This document shows positions 52,196 to 60,754 of a DNA stretch of 64,000 nt, in pieces (position 1 is the first letter of the stretch; each line of letters opens with the position of its first letter). Source of the stretch: Qipengyuania aquimaris (GTDB lineage: Bacteria; Pseudomonadota; Alphaproteobacteria; Sphingomonadales; Sphingomonadaceae). The stretch is taken from assembly GCF_009827445.1 (NCBI RefSeq), contig NZ_WTYI01000001.1, positions 778,172 to 842,171 on the forward strand, written 5' to 3'. The notes under the pieces are model-generated. The model had not been told where the DNA came from. It searched no databases and saw only the letters and a program-made list of their open reading frames with translations. The translations under genes were made by a program, and so were the position numbers.

Positions 52196-53716
52196 ATGCA
52201 GGATATCATCGACCAGTTTCGCAGCGCGCTGCACACGATCTGGAACCGCCGCTGGATAGCGCTTGCGGTTGCCTGGGGCGTGTGCGTGCTGGGCTGGATG
52301 GCTGTGGCCCTGATCCCCAACAGCTACGAAAGCCGCGCGCGCATTTTCGTGGAACTGGAAGATGTGCTGGGTGAAGAGCTGCAGATCGCTAATGGCGGCG
52401 AGGAAGCGATCACGCGTGTTCGCCAGACCCTGACCAGCACGACCAATCTTGAGAAGATCATCCGCTCGACGCGATTGGGCGACAAGATCCAGACCGATCT
52501 CGAAATGCAGAACGCGGTTGCGGACCTGTCCGAGAATATCCGCGTCAGCCTGCAGCAGGAAAACCTGTTCGAAATCACCGCGACCATCGGGCGGAGCGGG
52601 TTTTCCGATGCTGAGAACGCCAAGCTGGCGCAGGAAGTCGTCCAGCGCATGATCGACCTGTTTCGCGAACAGAATATTGCCGACAATCGCGGCGACGTGG
52701 CGCAGACCATGATTTTTCTCGAGCAGGCCCTCGAAGAGCGCAAGGCCGAGCTCGAAGCGATCGAGGAGCGTCGCCTCGCCTTCGAAGCTGCAAATCCCGA
52801 AGCCGTTGCCGGAGCAGGTGCGAGCGCCATGCGCCTCCAGACGATGCGTAGCGAGATGCGCAATGTCGATTCGGATATCGCCGCGGCGCAAAGCTCGCTT
52901 GCCGCCATCAACGGCCAGATCGCCGGAACACCGCGTACCATCGTGACCGCAGGAGCCGGGGGCGGCCCGCAGGGCGCCTTGATCCAGGCGGAATCGCAGC
53001 TCGCAGCGATGCGCGCGCGCGGCCTGACCGACAGCCACCCTGATGTCGTGGCTCAGCTTCGGCAGGTAGAGGCACTGCGGCAGCAAGCCAGCGCAGCGCC
53101 AGCCAATTCCGGCGGCACGATCAATCCGGCCTATAGCTCGCTGGTATCAATCCGTGCCGAGCGGCAGGCCAACGTGCAGGCTCTACAGGCCCGCAAGGTT
53201 GCGCTGCAGTCCGATATCACGGCGCTGATCGCCTCGCAGGCCTCCGAACCGGCAGTTGCTGCCGAGGCGCGTCGCATCAGCCGCGATTATGAAGTCCAGA
53301 AAGAGAAGTACGACGAGCTGCTGCAAAGCAGGGAGCGTATGCGTGTGCGAGGGGATTATGAAACCAACCGCAACTCGTTCCAGTTCGACGTGATTGATCC
53401 GCCGATCCTGCCGCAGACACCTGCAGCGCCCAACCGGCCACTCCTGCTCGTGGGGGTCCTGATGGCCGGTCTTGCTATCGGAGCAGGCGTTGCTTTCATC
53501 CTCGGCTTGCTGCGCTCAAGCTTCACCACTGCCGAACGCCTCGAAAGTGCTCTGGACTTGCCCGTCATCGGGACGATTTCGCGATCCATGACCGACGCAG
53601 CTGCAAGGCACCAGAAATTGAGACTGAAGCAGTTCTTCGCCGGCAGTGGAGCGCTGGCCGCACTGTGCCTGCTGCTGCTGGTTGTCGAAATCGTGCAAGT
53701 AAGCTCGGTTGCGTGA
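52196..53716 (+). CDS. XrtA-locus polysaccharide chain-length determinant (PCP/Wzz family)
   Basis: The 506-residue inner-membrane protein has a first helix at about residues 18-40 (WIALAVAWGVCVLGWMAVAL), then YESRARIFVELEDVLGEELQ. A long coiled-coil periplasmic region follows (FLEQALEERKAELEAIEERR). The second helix at about 420-445 follows the proline motif IDPPILPQTPAAPNRPLLLV. A third hydrophobic segment ends the protein (ALAALCLLLLVVEIVQ). It sets chain length and joins the exporter. No kinase domain is fused; the next gene provides it. Confidence 0.93.
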   Translation: MQDIIDQFRSALHTIWNRRWIALAVAWGVCVLGWMAVALIPNSYESRARIFVELEDVLGEELQIANGGEEAITRVRQTLTSTTNLEKIIRSTRLGDKIQTDLEMQNAVADLSENIRVSLQQENLFEITATIGRSGFSDAENAKLAQEVVQRMIDLFREQNIADNRGDVAQTMIFLEQALEERKAELEAIEERRLAFEAANPEAVAGAGASAMRLQTMRSEMRNVDSDIAAAQSSLAAINGQIAGTPRTIVTAGAGGGPQGALIQAESQLAAMRARGLTDSHPDVVAQLRQVEALRQQASAAPANSGGTINPAYSSLVSIRAERQANVQALQARKVALQSDITALIASQASEPAVAAEARRISRDYEVQKEKYDELLQSRERMRVRGDYETNRNSFQFDVIDPPILPQTPAAPNRPLLLVGVLMAGLAIGAGVAFILGLLRSSFTTAERLESALDLPVIGTISRSMTDAAARHQKLRLKQFFAGSGALAALCLLLLVVEIVQVSSVA

Positions 53717-53726
53717 GGAGATGAGC

Positions 53727-54731
53727 GTGAACAAGCCCACCAATCTATCTCCTGACGGCAAGGCCGACGCGAAGGACAAGCGCGACTCGCTCCTCGAAAG
53801 GGCAAGCGGTGCTTATGGCCTGGACAAGCTGGCACCTGCTGCCGTTCCTGTCATGCTGGACGCGAACGCGAAGAAGAAATTCGCGCCTGCGCGCAAGCCC
53901 GCACAGGAGCCATCTCCCGTGGAGCGTCTCGCTGAAAAGAGCACACAGGGCGAACCCGCAGTGGAGGGTCGCCGCCGCAGCGATGCAAGCCCGGCGGTTC
54001 AATTCTGCGGTGAGAAACATCCCGTGTCGCGTGAACTTCTCCGCGAGCAGGGTCTGATCGATCCCGACGGGGGAGCCTCGCGGCTGCTTGAGGAATTCCG
54101 GATCGTGAAACGCCAGGTCCTGGCCTCTGCACGCTCCGAAGGAACCTCCGTTGCAAGGCGAGTATTGGTTTGCTCGCCGCATCCCGACGAGGGCAAGACT
54201 TTTTGTGCGCTGAACCTGGCACTGGCCATGGCTGCAGAGCGCGACAGCGAAGTACTGTTGATCGACGCCGATTTCGGAAAGCCCAGCATCCTCTCCAAGC
54301 TTGGCCTTACCAACGATACCGGTTTCATGGACGTGCTGGCAGATCCTGCCAGCCATGTGGAAGATCACGTAATCGGCACCGATATCCCTGGCCTTTGGGT
54401 GCTGGGGGCAGGCGCCCGTACGGGACGTGACAGCGAGTACCTCGCAAGCGAGCGGACGTGGGAAGTCCTCAACCGCCTCACGCGCGGGGCGCCGAACCGG
54501 ATGATCGTCTTCGACAGCCCGCCGGCTCTTGCAGCTACCCCTGCGAGCGAGCTGGCGAAGCACGTCGGCCAGGCGCTGCTGGTGGCGCGTGCGGACGTGA
54601 CCGGCCAGGTCGCGCTCGAAGATGCAATCGACCTGCTTTCGGCGTGTCCCGACATCCGCCTCTTGCTGAACGATGCCACGTTCAGCCCGAGCGGCCGCAA
54701 GTTCGGTAGCTATTACGGGTACGGGGATTAA
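53727..54731 (+). CDS. BY-kinase-like ATPase of the XrtA locus
   Basis: The 334-residue protein is the cytoplasmic CpsD/Wzc-type partner of the chain-length protein (TIGR03018-like). After a basic, low-complexity N-terminus come EFRIVKRQVLASARSE, the Walker A region CSPHPDEGKTFCALNLALAM with K157, and Walker A' VLLIDADFGKPSI. The Walker B-like strand is RMIVFDSPPAL. It ends GSYYGYGD, a very short tyrosine cluster that could be the autophosphorylation site. The GTG at 53727 fits GAGGAG spacing better than the ATG at 53721, but either is possible. Confidence 0.87.
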   Translation: MNKPTNLSPDGKADAKDKRDSLLERASGAYGLDKLAPAAVPVMLDANAKKKFAPARKPAQEPSPVERLAEKSTQGEPAVEGRRRSDASPAVQFCGEKHPVSRELLREQGLIDPDGGASRLLEEFRIVKRQVLASARSEGTSVARRVLVCSPHPDEGKTFCALNLALAMAAERDSEVLLIDADFGKPSILSKLGLTNDTGFMDVLADPASHVEDHVIGTDIPGLWVLGAGARTGRDSEYLASERTWEVLNRLTRGAPNRMIVFDSPPALAATPASELAKHVGQALLVARADVTGQVALEDAIDLLSACPDIRLLLNDATFSPSGRKFGSYYGYGD

Positions 54732-54735
54732 AGGC

Positions 54736-56376
54736 GTGGCCCGCCTCTTCGCTCTTCTTGCGACAGTGCTTGCGCTGTGTGCGGCTCCTGCGGCAGCGCA
54801 GGGCTATGGCAACGGCGAGCGTGAGGAAGAAGGCGCGAGCGCGGTCGATCGGACGCGTATCGATCCGTATATTGAAGCCTCGCAGATTTTCACTTGGCAG
54901 CTGTCGCCCGGCGACGATGTCGTGACCTACACGCAGGTTGCCGCCGGTGTCGACGCGCAGTTGCGCGGCCGGAACAGCGGGGCTGCGGTGTCCGTCCGCT
55001 ACGAACGCAATTTCGCCTGGGACGACAATGCCCGCGATACGGACCGCATTACCGGCATCGCCCGTGCTTACACGGCGATTATCCCGCGCACCTTGCAGGT
55101 CGAGGCGGGTGCTCTAGCCAGTCGGACGCGCACGGCCGGAACGGGCGGCTCCGTCATCGCTCCGATCATCGGCGACGACGATACGACGACCAAGACCTAT
55201 TCGCTTTATGCCGGGCCTACCCTGACCACCCGCGTCGAGGATGTGCAGATCGATGCGAATTACCGTATCGGCTATACAAGGATCGACGGTCCTGATTTCG
55301 TGACATTGCAAGGCGATGAAGTCGACCTTTTCGACGAGAGCGTTTCGCATTCCGCGATGGTTCGTGCCGCGACCTCCCCGGGAATGCCTTTTCCGGTTGG
55401 CGTGGGAGCGGGCGCAGGATTCTACCAGGAAGATATCGATAATCTCGACCAGCGGGTGAGGGATGCCTACGTGCGCGGAGACGTGACTATACCGGTTTCG
55501 CGCACGCTTGCGATTGTCGCCGGCGCTGGCGTCGAAGATGTCGAGGTCTCTTCCCGCGATGCGATACGCGATGTCGATGGCAATCCGGTTATCGGTTCGA
55601 ACGGTCGCTATCTTGTCGACAAGAGCAGCCCGCGGCGGATCGCCTATGAGGCCGACGGCCTGATCTGGGACGTCGGTGTTATCTGGCGCCCCAGCAGCCG
55701 TACCCAGCTCCAGGCCACCTTCGGTCGTCGCTACGACAGCGACACCTTCTATGGCAGCTTCAACTGGCAGCCGAGCAGCAGGTCCAACGTGTCGATTGGC
55801 GTTTACGATTCTCTGCAGGGTTTCGGCGGGCGCGTGAACGATGCGCTGGCCACGCTTCCGACCGATTTCGATGTGCTGCGCGATCCCGTTTCGGGCGATA
55901 TCACCGGCTGCACCAGCCCGACCGTGGGCAGCAATTGCCTTGCGGGCCTGCTCGGCTCGGTCCGTTCTTCGGTGTTCCGCGGACGCGGGGTTGTGGCGAG
56001 TTACTCGCACCGTGTGGGCCTGATGACCGCCGGCATTGCTGCCGGATACGACAATCGCAAATTCATCGCTGCGCAGGGCACCGTGCTGGCTGCGGCCAAC
56101 GATGTGGTGGACGAAAGCTACTACGTCACCGCTGGGGTCAGCGGACCTATCTGGGAAGGCAGTTTCAGCGTGAACACCTTCGGCAGCTGGTTCGACAGCG
56201 GTGTTGGCGAATTCGGCGATACCTTCTCTTACGGAAGTTCCGCTTCCTACTACCAGTCGATCTGGCAGAACCTTTCTGCCCGCGCTGCGGTTTCGATTTA
56301 TGCCGTTGATTCCGAACTCAGCGAGGCGGATATTCGCGCGGCAACCGCGCTTCTCGGCCTGCGCTACGATTTCTGA
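54736..56376 (+). CDS. XrtA-locus outer-membrane beta-barrel protein (TIGR03016-like)
   Basis: The 546-residue protein has a signal peptide (ARLFALLATVLALCAAPAAAQ) and then repeated amphipathic beta-strands with alternating aromatic residues, such as AAVSVRYERNFAWDDNARDT, ATFGRRYDSDTFYGSFNWQ and GVVASYSHRVGLMTAGIAAG. The last residues LLGLRYDF end in phenylalanine as outer-membrane barrels do. It is placed where the PEP-CTERM-system-associated barrel occurs in XrtA loci and probably helps the polymer cross or attach to the outer membrane. The start is GTG at 54736, four bases after the kinase stop. Confidence 0.85.
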   Translation: MARLFALLATVLALCAAPAAAQGYGNGEREEEGASAVDRTRIDPYIEASQIFTWQLSPGDDVVTYTQVAAGVDAQLRGRNSGAAVSVRYERNFAWDDNARDTDRITGIARAYTAIIPRTLQVEAGALASRTRTAGTGGSVIAPIIGDDDTTTKTYSLYAGPTLTTRVEDVQIDANYRIGYTRIDGPDFVTLQGDEVDLFDESVSHSAMVRAATSPGMPFPVGVGAGAGFYQEDIDNLDQRVRDAYVRGDVTIPVSRTLAIVAGAGVEDVEVSSRDAIRDVDGNPVIGSNGRYLVDKSSPRRIAYEADGLIWDVGVIWRPSSRTQLQATFGRRYDSDTFYGSFNWQPSSRSNVSIGVYDSLQGFGGRVNDALATLPTDFDVLRDPVSGDITGCTSPTVGSNCLAGLLGSVRSSVFRGRGVVASYSHRVGLMTAGIAAGYDNRKFIAAQGTVLAAANDVVDESYYVTAGVSGPIWEGSFSVNTFGSWFDSGVGEFGDTFSYGSSASYYQSIWQNLSARAAVSIYAVDSELSEADIRAATALLGLRYDF

Positions 56377-56389
56377 TAAGGACGCCCTG

Positions 56390-57586
56390 ATGTACGAGGA
56401 ATTCTACGGCTTTACCGAGCGCCCTTTCCAGCTCACCCCCGATCCCGCTTTCTATTTCGAAAGCATCACGCACAAGAAGGCGCTGAGCTATCTCGGTTAT
56501 GGCCTCAACCAGGGTGAAGGATTCGTCGTCATCACGGGCGAAGTTGGCGCGGGTAAATCCACGCTGGTTGCGCATCTCAAGCAGAAACTGGACGACCGCC
56601 GCATGACGGTGGGCGAAGTCGTGACCAGCGCGCTCGACGGCGAAGAGATGATCCACGTCGCGGCACGCAGCTTCGGCCTCGATGTCGAAGGCGGCGACAA
56701 GGCGAGTGCGCTGGCGGCGATTGAACTGTTCCTTCATGAAGAGGCGCGAGGCGGCCGCCGTGTCCTGCTGATCGTCGACGAAGCGCAGAACCTGTCCATC
56801 GGCGCGCTCGAAGAATTGCGGATGCTGTCGAACTTCCAGCTCGGCTCGCACCCGCTGCTGCAGACGCTCCTCCTCGGCCAGCCGGAATTCAAACACCTGC
56901 TTGCCCAGTCGGACGAACTCGAACAGCTGCGCCAGCGCGTGATTGCGGCACATCACCTGGAGGCCATGCAGCCGGGCGAGATGGAGCCTTATGTCACCCA
57001 CCGCCTCGAACACGTTGGCTGGACCGGTAATCCCGAATTCGCCAGCGCGATCTGGCCGCGCCTGCACAAGGCGACGCTCGGCATTCCGCGCAAGGTGAAC
57101 CAGGTGATGAACCGCCTTCTGCTGATGGGCGCGCTCGAAGAACAGTCGATGCTCGAAGTCGATATGCTCGACGCGGTGATCGAAGAGATGAGCGGCGATG
57201 CATCTGCCGAAGCACAGGAGGCGCCGCAGCGTGCGCGTCCCGATCGCAACCTGCCTGCCTCCGATGCGATCGCAAAGGCTCGTACGGAAGCTGCCCCCGC
57301 CATGTCGAAAGCCGACGAGGCTGCTCGCAAGAAAGGCCTTCTCGATCACCAGATCGAAGCGATCGAAGGCGCATTCGCCCAGCGGGACAAACACATGGCG
57401 GCGCTCCGCCGCGAGGTGGAAAAGCTTGCCGCCGCCAAGGATAGCGAGGGTGCCGTGCCCGAAGATCTCGACCAGCGCCTCTCCGCCATCGAACAGCGCC
57501 TCGACGACCAGGAACGTTCGCTGCGTCACGTGCTGACCATGATGATCGACTATTTCGAGTCGACCGGAACCCGCGAAGCGGCGTGA
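56390..57586 (+). CDS. XrtA-associated ExeA-like ATPase
   Basis: The 398-residue AAA-type ATPase (TIGR03015-like) starts MYEEFYGFTERPFQLTPDP. It has Walker A GEVGAGKST with K56, Walker B RRVLLIVDEAQNL, and LRMLSNFQLGSHPLLQTLLL. The ExeA-like sensor region LGIPRKVNQVMNRLLLMGAL follows. From about residue 290 a predicted coiled coil extends to the end (LDQRLSAIEQRLDDQERSL). It may energise assembly of the export apparatus. The ATG at 56390 with AAGGA upstream is chosen; the frame upstream is inside the barrel gene. Confidence 0.93.
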   Translation: MYEEFYGFTERPFQLTPDPAFYFESITHKKALSYLGYGLNQGEGFVVITGEVGAGKSTLVAHLKQKLDDRRMTVGEVVTSALDGEEMIHVAARSFGLDVEGGDKASALAAIELFLHEEARGGRRVLLIVDEAQNLSIGALEELRMLSNFQLGSHPLLQTLLLGQPEFKHLLAQSDELEQLRQRVIAAHHLEAMQPGEMEPYVTHRLEHVGWTGNPEFASAIWPRLHKATLGIPRKVNQVMNRLLLMGALEEQSMLEVDMLDAVIEEMSGDASAEAQEAPQRARPDRNLPASDAIAKARTEAAPAMSKADEAARKKGLLDHQIEAIEGAFAQRDKHMAALRREVEKLAAAKDSEGAVPEDLDQRLSAIEQRLDDQERSLRHVLTMMIDYFESTGTREAA

Positions 57587-57606
57587 CGGCGTCGGAGGGG
57601 GCGTCC

Positions 57607-58479
57607 ATGAAACCGGGTAAAATCGTGAACGGCCTGTCGGTCGACGTCGAGGACTGGTTCCAGGTGGGCGCTTTCGAAAAGACCCTCAAGCGCGAGGATT
57701 GGGACGGGCTGGAACTGCGTGTCGGCGACAATGTCGCGCGCATCCTCGACCTGTTCGACGAGGCTGGGGTTAAGGCGACCTTTTTCACGCTTGGCTGGAT
57801 TGCCGAACGCAACAAGGCCGCCATGCGGGCCATCGTCGAGCGGGGTCACGAACTCGCCAGCCACGGCTATGACCACACGCGGGTATTCACCTTCACGCGA
57901 CAGCAGTTTTCCGACGATCTCGCGAAATCGCGCGCCATCCTCGAGGATGCGGGCGGGTGCGCGATCACCGGCTACCGCGCACCGAGCTTCTCCATCGATG
58001 CGCGCAACGCCTGGGCGCACGAGGTCCTTGCCGAGCACGGCTACGCCTATTCCTCCAGCGTCGCACCGGTGGTGCATGACCACTACGGTTGGCCCGATGC
58101 CCCGCGATTTGCCTTCAATCCGGTTGCGGGCAGCGACCTCGTCGAAATCCCGGTGACCACCGCCGTACTCGCCAACCGCAGGCTGGCAGCGGGCGGCGGG
58201 GGCTTTTTCCGCGTGCTTCCATATGGCTTCAGCCGCTGGGCCATCCGGCAGGTCAATCGGGAGGAAGGTCGTCCGGCGATCTTCTACTTCCACCCATGGG
58301 AAATCGACCCCGAGCAACCGCGCGTTGCCGAGGCGCCGCTGCGTTCGCGCCTGCGCCATTACACCAATCTCTCGCGCATGGCGGGCAAGCTGGGCGACCT
58401 GCTTGAGGATTTTTCCTGGGGTCGCATGGACGAGATTGCCCGGATCGAACGGGCGCGCGCCATGGACTGGGCCGCGTGA
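57607..58479 (+). CDS. XrtA-locus polysaccharide deacetylase
   Basis: The 290-residue protein has the NodB-type fold with the DUF3473 C-terminus usual in XrtA loci (TIGR03006-like). The metal and catalytic motifs are LSVDVEDWFQVG (D13, D16), GHELASHGYDHTRVF and ITGYRAPSFSIDARNAW. The tail has FYFHPWEIDPEQPRV. It should remove acetyl groups from N-acetylated sugars of the polymer. The ATG at 57607 has GGAGG eight bases upstream; a GTG at 57583 is also in frame. The protein has no signal peptide, so it probably acts in the cytoplasm on precursors. Confidence 0.92.
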   Translation: MKPGKIVNGLSVDVEDWFQVGAFEKTLKREDWDGLELRVGDNVARILDLFDEAGVKATFFTLGWIAERNKAAMRAIVERGHELASHGYDHTRVFTFTRQQFSDDLAKSRAILEDAGGCAITGYRAPSFSIDARNAWAHEVLAEHGYAYSSSVAPVVHDHYGWPDAPRFAFNPVAGSDLVEIPVTTAVLANRRLAAGGGGFFRVLPYGFSRWAIRQVNREEGRPAIFYFHPWEIDPEQPRVAEAPLRSRLRHYTNLSRMAGKLGDLLEDFSWGRMDEIARIERARAMDWAA

Positions 58480-59537
58480 ATGCGCCTGTCGCCGTGAATG
58501 TATCGGTCGCGCTTGCAGATATCGGCAGCGCGCAGGATCGCGCGCGCATCGAGGATTTCGTGCACGATCGGAACGGCAACGTTTTTCAGCGTCCAATGTG
58601 GCTCTCCGCGATCGAAGCGGGCACCGGTCAGAAGGCTTTGGGATTGGTCGCGGAACGCGGCGGGGTAATATGCGGGTGGTTGCCGCTCAGCGACGTCCAT
58701 TCGCCGCTGTTCGGCAGGGCTCTTGTATCGAGCGGTTTCGCGGTCGGCGGTGGCCCTCTGTATTCCGACGAGTTGGCTCTAGAGGCGCTTCTTGCCTCGG
58801 CTGCCGAACTCGCCATGCGGAACAGCGTCTCGACCATAGAGCTACGCTCATCAGAAGCGGTCGAAGGCTGGGACCTGATCGAAGGTCAGCACGCTGGCTT
58901 CGAAAGACCTCTCGAAGGCGACGACGAAGCGCAATTGCTCGCCATCCCCCGCAAGGCGCGCGCGGAGGTTCGTAAGGGCTTGGCCAACGATGTGGAGGTC
59001 ACTGTCGGTCGCAGCGAGCAGGATCTGGAGGCGCACTACCAGTGCTATTCCGAAAGCGTGCGCAACCTCGGCACACCGGTCTTCCCGCGCAGCCTGTTTG
59101 CGGCCGTGATTGAGGCGTTCGGGGACGACGCGGACATCCTCACGGTGTCGCACGAGGGCCGCCCGGTCTCGAGCGTGCTGTCGCTCTATCACGATGGGGC
59201 GGTCATGCCTTACTGGGGCGGCGGCCGCTGGGAAGCGCGGAGCCTGCGTGCGAACGAGCGGATGTATTACGAACTGATGTGCCATGCCCGTCGCAAGGGA
59301 ATGGACCGGTTCGACTTCGGTCGCTCCAAGACCGGGAGCGGTCCCTTTGCATTCAAGAAGCACTGGGGATTCGAGCCGGAGCCGCTCACCTATCGGCGCT
59401 GGACTGCGCCGGGGGTTGAGGCGCGCAACATCGACCCCACCGACGAAGGCTATTCGGCCAAGATCGAGCTCTGGAAGAAGCTGCCTCTTCCTGTCGCGAA
59501 TCTGATCGGCCCGTGGATCGCACGCGGTCTGGGTTAG
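58476..59537 (+). CDS. FemAB-family XrtA-associated transferase
   Basis: The 353-residue protein (TIGR03019-like) contains two GNAT-like halves: FVHDRNGNVFQRPMWLSAIE, RKARAEVRKGLANDVEV, HEGRPVSSVLSLYHDGAVMP, YWGGGRWEARSLRANERMYY and FDFGRSKTGSGPFAFKKHWG. FemAB proteins usually transfer amino acids from aminoacyl-tRNA; whether this one uses tRNA or the locus carrier protein is open. It is distinct from the GNAT-like protein at 47624-48610. The start is GTG overlapping the deacetylase stop (GTGA). Confidence 0.9.
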   Translation: MNAPVAVNVSVALADIGSAQDRARIEDFVHDRNGNVFQRPMWLSAIEAGTGQKALGLVAERGGVICGWLPLSDVHSPLFGRALVSSGFAVGGGPLYSDELALEALLASAAELAMRNSVSTIELRSSEAVEGWDLIEGQHAGFERPLEGDDEAQLLAIPRKARAEVRKGLANDVEVTVGRSEQDLEAHYQCYSESVRNLGTPVFPRSLFAAVIEAFGDDADILTVSHEGRPVSSVLSLYHDGAVMPYWGGGRWEARSLRANERMYYELMCHARRKGMDRFDFGRSKTGSGPFAFKKHWGFEPEPLTYRRWTAPGVEARNIDPTDEGYSAKIELWKKLPLPVANLIGPWIARGLG

Positions 59538-59539
59538 GC

Positions 59540-60754
59540 ATGGGCGACATCCTCTTCCTTGCGCACCGGATGCCGTTTCCGCCTAATCGCGGAGACAAGA
59601 TCCGCTCGCATCACTTGATCAAGGCCCTGGCGCGCCTTGGCCCCGTGCATGTCGGCACATTTGCCGAGACGCAGGAAGACCGCGATCATTGCGCCGAGCT
59701 GTCCACTATCGCGGCGTCGAGCCATGTGGCGGACAGGAATAAGCCCCTGGTGCTCGCAGGCATTCAGGCGGTCTTATCGGGCAAGTCAGTGAGCCTCGCA
59801 GCTTTCCATGACTGTGGCTTGCAATACTGGGTAGAGCAGACGCTTGCCGCAAACGCGATCGACACCATCGTTATCTTTTCGGGGCAGATGGGTCAGTACC
59901 TGCCGGATAGCTTCGATGGCCGCGTCGTCATCGACCTGTGCGATGTCGATAGTGCGAAGTTCGAGGCCTATGCCGAAGCGGGAATCATGGCCTGGATCAA
60001 CGCGCGGGAGGGGCGCTTGCTAGCCGCTGAAGAAGAGTGGCTCGCCCGGCGCTCCGATGTGACAACCCTCATAAGCGAAAGCGAAGCCGATCTCCTGCGT
60101 TCGCGCTTGGCGCCCGAAACCTCCGCCGAAATCCGTGCCTTCGGAAATGGCGTCGACACGCATTTCTTCGATCCGCAGGCCGACTTGCCACCTTCGCCAT
60201 TCGAGCAAGCTGGCCCCAATATCGTGTTCACGGGGCAGATGGATTACGCCCCCAATGTCGCTGCGGTGGAGCGGTTCGCCCATCACGTCCTCCCGAAGCT
60301 TGTCGCCGCGCACGGAGCGCATTTCCACATCGTCGGGCGCGCGCCGACAGAAGCCGTCCGCGAGCTCGGGACGCTGCTCAATGTGACGGTATGGGGCGCA
60401 GTGCCGGACATGCGACCGTTCCTCGGCGCTGCAGACGCGGTCGTCGCACCTCTCTCGATTGCGCGGGGCGTGCAGAACAAGGTCCTTGAGGCGATGGCGA
60501 TGGCGCGGCCGGTCGTTCTTACCGCAGAGGCGGCAACAGGTATCCCTGCAAGGGATGGCGAACACTTCTTGGTTGCGCGGGATGACGCTGCCATGATCGA
60601 AACCCTGGAAAGTTTGCTGGAAGGTCGTCTCGACGGTGGTGCAATCGGAGCGAATGCGCGGCAATTTGTGGCAGACGAAATGAGCTGGGAGGCCATTTAC
60701 GAGCAAGTGGGCGAGCTTGTTAGGCCGTCAGGGAAGAATAGCCGTGCAGCTTGA
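59540..60754 (+). CDS. XrtA-locus family 1-type glycosyltransferase (TIGR03087-like)
   Basis: The 404-residue GT-B enzyme starts DILFLAHRMPFPPNRGDKIR, a hallmark of the PEP-CTERM/EpsH1-associated sugar transferase. Acceptor-domain sequence is followed by the donor domain NIVFTGQMDYAPNVAAVERF, RPFLGAADAVVAPLSIARGV and NKVLEAMAMARPVVLT. The last part contains the EX7E-like region expected to bind the nucleotide sugar. It is the only sugar transferase recognised in the locus. It begins two bases after the FemAB stop. Confidence 0.93.
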   Translation: MGDILFLAHRMPFPPNRGDKIRSHHLIKALARLGPVHVGTFAETQEDRDHCAELSTIAASSHVADRNKPLVLAGIQAVLSGKSVSLAAFHDCGLQYWVEQTLAANAIDTIVIFSGQMGQYLPDSFDGRVVIDLCDVDSAKFEAYAEAGIMAWINAREGRLLAAEEEWLARRSDVTTLISESEADLLRSRLAPETSAEIRAFGNGVDTHFFDPQADLPPSPFEQAGPNIVFTGQMDYAPNVAAVERFAHHVLPKLVAAHGAHFHIVGRAPTEAVRELGTLLNVTVWGAVPDMRPFLGAADAVVAPLSIARGVQNKVLEAMAMARPVVLTAEAATGIPARDGEHFLVARDDAAMIETLESLLEGRLDGGAIGANARQFVADEMSWEAIYEQVGELVRPSGKNSRAA

